Source of the DNA: Anaerococcus sp.
GTDB taxonomy: Bacteria > Bacillota > Clostridia > Tissierellales > Peptoniphilaceae
Length of the DNA: 9,776 bases
NCBI GenBank assembly: GCA_030825745.1
Contig: JAPJPH010000023.1
Coordinates: 1 to 9,776, forward strand
Direction of reading: 5' to 3'
This document shows, in pieces, positions 6,033 through 9,776 of the stretch. The notes beneath the pieces are model-generated. The model ran no database searches and was not told the origin of the DNA. It saw only the letters and a program-made list of their open reading frames with translations. The position numbers were made by a program, and so were the translations under genes. Within the stretch, counting starts at the first letter, position 1. Each line of letters starts with the position of its first letter.

Positions 6033-7811
6033 TTATAATATAGCTTCTCTTAAATTTTTTAGGGCATCTCTTGCTACATCCATGGCCTCTTGCATAGGTG
6101 CCTTTGTAGTCATATCTACCCCTGCTTTTTTAAGAACATCTAGTGGGTACTCACTCCTACCTGCCTTTAGGTAGTCTAGGTAGGCTTTTCTATCTTCATC
6201 TGTGCCCTTTAGGATTTTTTGGCTTAGGGCTACTGCAGACATAAAGCCTGTCGCATATTGGAAGACATAGTAGAACATATAAAAGTGAGGAATCCTAGCC
6301 CATTCTGTTGATATATACTCATCTACATCTATATCATCACCAAATAGCTCTCTATTTAAGTCTCCATAGATTTTTGAAAGTCTTTCAGCTGGGATAGGTT
6401 CATCAGCTTCTACTAACTTGTTTACCTCATGTTCAAACTCTGCAAACATGGTTTGTCTAAATACTGTTGATTTAAATTGGTTTACAAAGTAATTTAGTAG
6501 ATAGGATTTTTCAGCCTCACTTTGGCTGTTATTTAGCATGTAATCTAGGAGTAATAACTCATTGGTGGTTGATGCAATCTCTGCTAAAAAGATTGAATAT
6601 GACCCATACTCATATGGTTGATTGCTCCTTGTGTAATATGAGTGCATGGAGTGGCCTAGCTCGTGGGCTATTGTAAAGAGGTCATTTATAGTATTGGTAT
6701 GGTTTAATAGGATATATGGTTGGGTATCATAAGATCCTGATGAGTAGGCACCGGATCTTTTGCCCTTATTTGGACATACATCAAACCATCTTGACTCAAA
6801 GCCTTCTCTAGCTACCCTTACATATTCTTCACCCAGAGGTTTTATAGCCTCTAGGACAATTTCCTTGGCCTCATCAAATTCAATAACTCTATCATAATCT
6901 TTTACTAAAGGCACATAGATATCATGGAAACCTAGGTCATCTACTCCAAGAAATTCCTTTCTAAGAGTAGTGTAGTCTCTATGGATATCAGCATTTTCAT
7001 GGACTACTTCTAAAAGATTATCATAGATCTCTTCTGGGAGGTTATTTTTATATAGGCTCATTTGCCTAGCTGACTTAAAGTTTCTAAGTTTAGCTTCAAC
7101 ATTGTGGCTGGTTACCTCTCCATCTAGGGTAGATGCTAGGGTGTTTGAAAATTGCTTGTAGGTCTTATAATATTTTTCATAAACCTCACGTCTAAAATCC
7201 CTATCCTTGTCTTCTTGGAGGGTGGTGAAGTTGGCATCTGATATTTCTATCTCTTCTCCATCTTTATTAACACTTGGAAATGTTAGATCAGCGTTATTAA
7301 AGACCATGTAGGTAGATGTTGGGTTATTTGATAGTTTTGAGTAAGATGCTATGATCATCTCGCTTTTTTCATCTAGGGTGTGGTCTTTGTATCTAAAGAT
7401 ATCATCAAAGTGGTGGCTTAGGTAGGATATCTCTTCATCTTTTAGGTACTCGTCTATTGTTGACCTATCTGTTGATAAAAGCTCTGGGCTTATAAAAGAT
7501 AGGATTTGGCTACAAGATGCTAGGGTGTTAGATGCCACCTGGTTCATTTCTTGGTATTTAGTAACCCTAGTATCCTCATCATTTCTAAGGTGGGAGTATA
7601 CATAGGCTTTTTCTATGGTTCTAGAAAACTCTTCTTCTAGCTTTAAAAACTTCTTGAAAGTTTCTAAATCACTTGCAATCTTGCCCTTAAAGTCTTTTAG
7701 CTTGTCAGCTAATTTCTTGGCCTTTTCAATATCTTCATAAAAACCCTCATCATCCTTGTATATGGATGAGGTATCCCACTTTAACCTTTCTTCTACTTGA
7801 CTTCTTTCCAT
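6033..7811 (-). CDS. pepF: Oligoendopeptidase F (M3 family zinc metallopeptidase)
   Basis: This 592-residue cytoplasmic peptidase cleaves short to medium oligopeptides. The zinc site is the M3 HELGH motif at 383-387 (ligands His383 and His387, catalytic Glu384), with the third ligand Glu411 in FLAEIAST 24 residues later. The stretch GKRSGAYSSGSYDTQPYILLNH just before the zinc site contains motifs typical of PepF (SGAYSSGSYD and PYILLN). The N-terminal 200 residues form the charged helical PepF_N-type region that caps the active-site channel. The length agrees with the usual 590-605 residues. No signal peptide is present. The ATG at 7809-7811 has AAGGAG five bases upstream. The gene ends at its own terminator and has a 148-base gap before it, so it may be transcribed alone or by read-through from the rhomboid gene. 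No strong promoter was recognised in the gap. Confidence 0.96.
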   Translation of the reverse strand: MERSQVEERLKWDTSSIYKDDEGFYEDIEKAKKLADKLKDFKGKIASDLETFKKFLKLEEEFSRTIEKAYVYSHLRNDEDTRVTKYQEMNQVASNTLASCSQILSFISPELLSTDRSTIDEYLKDEEISYLSHHFDDIFRYKDHTLDEKSEMIIASYSKLSNNPTSTYMVFNNADLTFPSVNKDGEEIEISDANFTTLQEDKDRDFRREVYEKYYKTYKQFSNTLASTLDGEVTSHNVEAKLRNFKSARQMSLYKNNLPEEIYDNLLEVVHENADIHRDYTTLRKEFLGVDDLGFHDIYVPLVKDYDRVIEFDEAKEIVLEAIKPLGEEYVRVAREGFESRWFDVCPNKGKRSGAYSSGSYDTQPYILLNHTNTINDLFTIAHELGHSMHSYYTRSNQPYEYGSYSIFLAEIASTTNELLLLDYMLNNSQSEAEKSYLLNYFVNQFKSTVFRQTMFAEFEHEVNKLVEADEPIPAERLSKIYGDLNRELFGDDIDVDEYISTEWARIPHFYMFYYVFQYATGFMSAVALSQKILKGTDEDRKAYLDYLKAGRSEYPLDVLKKAGVDMTTKAPMQEAMDVARDALKNLREAIL

Positions 7812-7822
7812 GTTTACTCCTT

Positions 7823-7938
7823 TTAATAATTTTCTATATCTATTTTAAACTTACCATCATCATCTTTAACAACTTACTTTTTGTAAAAGTATCTAGGTCT
7901 CTTACTTTTTCATCCTTTTTGCTATTAACTATCTTAAT
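7823..7938 (-). pseudogene. Possible frameshifted 3' remnant of an unidentified gene
   Basis: Downstream of in-frame stops at 7939-7944, the minus strand reads IKIVNSKKDEKVRDLDTF then TKSK to about 7880. One base out of phase it continues VVKDDDGKFKIDIENY to a TAA at 7823-7825, three bases before the pepF AAGGAG. Adding a single G near 7878-7882 (AAGTT to AAGGTT) would join the two into one continuous charged, protein-like tail. There is no start codon, ribosome site or recognisable domain. It could be the decayed end of a lost gene between the rhomboid gene and pepF. AT-rich DNA produces Lys/Asp/Glu/Ile-rich frames by chance, so this is tentative. Confidence 0.3.
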
Positions 7939-7959
7939 CTACTATAAAGCCTTGATATT

Positions 7960-8640
7960 TCATAGGCTTAAGGAATTATTTCCTATCCTTATAAATAAGT
8001 AGGCTAGTATTACAAAGGCTGCTACTGATATAATAAGGGTTGATGTAGGTAGGCTCCTATTTATAACCGGAAATACTCCAGCTAAAAGTAGACCACCTAA
8101 AAGTCCTCCTATATGTCCATTTATCCCCACCCTAGGGCTCATTAATGAATAAATAATATTTATAGCAATAATTGATATAAAGCTTGCCCCAAAAGAATGT
8201 AGGATTTGATCATCCTTATAATGGATCATAAGACCTAGGGATAGACCAAATATCCCGTAAAGGGAGGTAGATGCCCCAGCTGATATGGAATTTGCTCCGG
8301 CAAAGGCATAGGAGAATAAATTTCCCATAATCCCTGCTAAAAGATAGATTATCAAAAAGTTAAATGACCCATAAAGTCTTTCAAAGGTTGGTCCTATTTG
8401 ATAGAGAAAGTACATATTAAAGAGGATATGAAACATTCCAATATGGATAAAGGATGCTGTAAATAACCTCCAATACTCTCCTCCAGCTACTAGGGGCTTA
8501 ACATTTGCCCCAAATCGAATGAGGTTAGCTGTATTTTCGCTCCCTCCAGTTAGTGTCATTATGGCAAAAACTATAATATTTATCGCCATTAGTATATATG
8601 TCACCTTGCTATCTCCTAATTGTTTGTATTTAATATTCAT
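7960..8640 (-). CDS. Rhomboid family intramembrane serine protease
   Basis: This polytopic membrane protein (226 residues from this start) cleaves transmembrane substrates within the bilayer. The catalytic dyad is visible: Ser124 in GASTSLYGIFG and His176 in NGHIGGLLGG. His71 and Asn75 in the HILFNM segment correspond to the oxyanion-side residues of GlpG. The WRLFTASFIH segment (57-66) and GxxxG-like helices also fit the bacterial six-helix rhomboid core, with a likely seventh helix at the C-terminus. The start is doubtful. The ATG at 8638-8640 has no ribosome site, as the nearest AAGGG is 14 bases away. GTG at 8602-8604 (residue 13) has AGGAG at 8613-8617, eight bases upstream. That start would give a 214-residue protein opening MTYILMAINIIVF, close to the first helix. 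It follows the glycerate kinase gene by 25 bases. Its substrate is unknown. Confidence 0.9.
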   Translation of the reverse strand: MNIKYKQLGDSKVTYILMAINIIVFAIMTLTGGSENTANLIRFGANVKPLVAGGEYWRLFTASFIHIGMFHILFNMYFLYQIGPTFERLYGSFNFLIIYLLAGIMGNLFSYAFAGANSISAGASTSLYGIFGLSLGLMIHYKDDQILHSFGASFISIIAINIIYSLMSPRVGINGHIGGLLGGLLLAGVFPVINRSLPTSTLIISVAAFVILAYLFIRIGNNSLSL

Positions 8641-8665
8641 AATATATAATTATACCCTTTTTTCT

Positions 8666-9766
8666 TTATTTATTAAATTTATCCATGCAAACTTTTTCTA
8701 CATCCTTGGCTAAGTCAGCTATTTGTTCAAGGATTGATTTCCTATCCATATTTTCATTAAAGTCATAAGTATAGATTTGATCAATCATCGCCTTTTGCTT
8801 TAAAATTTCACCATTTTTATCATTTAAAAATATAATATGGATATTTTCGTTATAGGATTTAGAAATTTCAGCTAGATTTTTTGAAAACTCTGCCTGAAAT
8901 TGACTTACATCCTCACCTAAGATTAGAAAATCTGCTGATTTAACTAGGTTTTTGAAACTCTCCCCTTCTATAATATATTCCATAGGTCTAAGAATCCTTG
9001 CCTTGAAATAAGTAAATAAGCTATAGGCAACTCCTCCTCCTGAGCCCATAGAGGGTAGGTCCACTCCAGGTACTCCCAAAAGCTGTTCACTTAGTTTAGT
9101 AAAATTTCTACTTCCATTATAAAGTTTGGCTATATCATATTCATCAGCTCCCTTTTGGTAAATCCTAGTTTCTAGAAAGGAATTTTCTCCAAAAAGGGTC
9201 AGGCTTGAGTTAGATCCGACTCTAATATCTGCATTTAAAAACCTAGGATCTAGATTTTCGGCATCTATCCTTCTAATTTCAACCAGGTTTTTGGCTAGGG
9301 GAGATAGGGAGTTATCATTTTCATCATAAAACCTAGCACCTAGGGCATAGAGCATACCCATACCCAAATCATTTGATGCAGTATCTCCTAGCCCTATAAA
9401 AAACCTTTTAGCATTATTATCCAAGCAATCCTTTATAATATCACCAAGCCCTAGGCTAGAGGCATTCATTACATCTAACTGGTCTTTTTCAAGAAGGTTT
9501 AGTCCAGTTGATTCTGCCATTTCGATTATAGCTAGGTCATTTTTCATCAAATACCTAGCCGTTTGAGCATAGTTTAATGGATTATGTACATTTACATACT
9601 TAAATTCTCCCCCGACTAGCTCTTTCATAGCCTCGATGGTACCCTCTCCTCCATCTATTAGGGGGATGGAGTAAACATCTTCCTTTAAATTTTCCTTAAA
9701 TATCTTGCCAATTTGTATGGACTCTTCAAAATTTTTAATTGTATCTATTGCTATTAATGTTTTCAT
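8666..9766 (-). CDS. Divergent class-I (GlxK/GarK-type) glycerate kinase family protein
   Basis: Glycerate kinases phosphorylate D-glycerate with ATP, mostly to 2-phosphoglycerate in this class. This 366-residue protein is nearly full length (E. coli GlxK has about 380). Family landmarks are the N-terminal MKTLIAIDTIK (normally APDSFK), PLIDGGEGT, AIIEMAESTGL, ASSLGLGDIIKDCLDNNAKRFF, IGLGDTASNDLGMGML (normally IGGSATNDGGAGM) and GSGGGVAYSLF. Several usual active-site blocks are altered. The expected ACDVDNPLLG..GA..VFGPQKGA reads RVGSNSSLTLFG ... YQKGAD, and GEGRxDxQ reads GEDVSQFQ. Activity or substrate may therefore differ. I chose the ATG at 9764-9766 because it aligns with the family start and has GGTGA at 9772-9776. 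An in-frame GTG at 9773-9775 is part of that ribosome site. It appears to be upstream of and co-directional with the rhomboid gene. Confidence 0.82.
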   Translation of the reverse strand: MKTLIAIDTIKNFEESIQIGKIFKENLKEDVYSIPLIDGGEGTIEAMKELVGGEFKYVNVHNPLNYAQTARYLMKNDLAIIEMAESTGLNLLEKDQLDVMNASSLGLGDIIKDCLDNNAKRFFIGLGDTASNDLGMGMLYALGARFYDENDNSLSPLAKNLVEIRRIDAENLDPRFLNADIRVGSNSSLTLFGENSFLETRIYQKGADEYDIAKLYNGSRNFTKLSEQLLGVPGVDLPSMGSGGGVAYSLFTYFKARILRPMEYIIEGESFKNLVKSADFLILGEDVSQFQAEFSKNLAEISKSYNENIHIIFLNDKNGEILKQKAMIDQIYTYDFNENMDRKSILEQIADLAKDVEKVCMDKFNK

Positions 9767-9776
9767 ATATATCACC

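Noticed and set aside
7947..7969. Hairpin AAGCCT/AGGCTT at the rhomboid stop codon as a terminator
   Set aside because: The stem is only six bases with an 11-base loop and is followed by TTTATAGTAG, without a real U tract. At best it is a weak terminator.
7766..8002. Plus-strand open frame of 78 codons across the pepF 5' end and the gap
   Set aside because: It is Leu/Ile/Phe-rich in the way antisense AT-rich DNA is, overlaps two better genes, and has no ribosome site or recognisable domain.
8248..8280. Rhomboid GASTS in place of the textbook GASG motif, as a possible loss of activity
   Set aside because: The catalytic Ser and His are intact, and variation right after the Ser is tolerated in bacterial rhomboids, so this looks ordinary.
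1..9776. Mobile elements, CRISPR arrays, tRNA or rRNA genes, toxin-antitoxin pairs
   Set aside because: No transposase or integrase motifs, terminal inverted repeats, regular spaced repeats, cloverleaf-like sequences or paired small genes were seen.

Overview
The window is AT-rich, low-GC Gram-positive DNA. Every gene I can support lies on the minus strand, so the reading order runs from high to low coordinates. Strong AGGAG-type ribosome binding sites, a lipobox solute-binding protein, frequent CTA/AGA/AGG codons and terminators of the stem-plus-U-tract type fit an anaerobic Firmicute. My guess is a Gram-positive anaerobic coccus of the Tissierellia (Anaerococcus/Peptoniphilus/Finegoldia-like). 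The genus is inferred from general composition and is not shown by a marker gene.

In transcription order: (1) A divergent class-I glycerate kinase (8666-9766) is followed after 25 bases by a rhomboid intramembrane protease (7960-8640). (2) A 148-base gap (7812-7959) contains what looks like the decayed, frameshifted tail of an unidentified gene. Oligoendopeptidase F (6033-7811) follows, closed by a clear terminator (5994-6026). (3) A cytoplasmic glycerophosphodiester phosphodiesterase, UgpQ-like (5088-5798), has its own terminator (5041-5080). (4) After a 258-base AT-rich regulatory region with a good sigma-A-type promoter comes a tight five-gene operon: ugpB (lipoprotein binding protein), ugpC (ATPase), ugpA and ugpE (permeases), and an alkaline-phosphatase-superfamily phosphodiesterase cut off by the window start (1-606).

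Genes in (3) and (4) form a glycerol-3-phosphate/glycerophosphodiester scavenging system. UgpB captures the substrate outside the cell, UgpA-UgpE-UgpC import it, and UgpQ can cleave glycerophosphodiesters to glycerol-3-phosphate plus an alcohol. The last gene of the operon is a second, evolutionarily unrelated phosphodiesterase without a signal peptide. It probably acts on imported material in the cytoplasm. A Pho-box-like direct repeat overlapping the -35 of the ugpB promoter suggests phosphate control.

I did not find a clearly new biological system, CRISPR array, insertion sequence, tRNA or rRNA. The best leads are the paired hydrolases around the Ugp transporter, the glycerate kinase that has lost several family motifs, the gene remnant at 7823-7938, the same EAA-loop change in both permeases, and the long ugpC/ugpA overlap.
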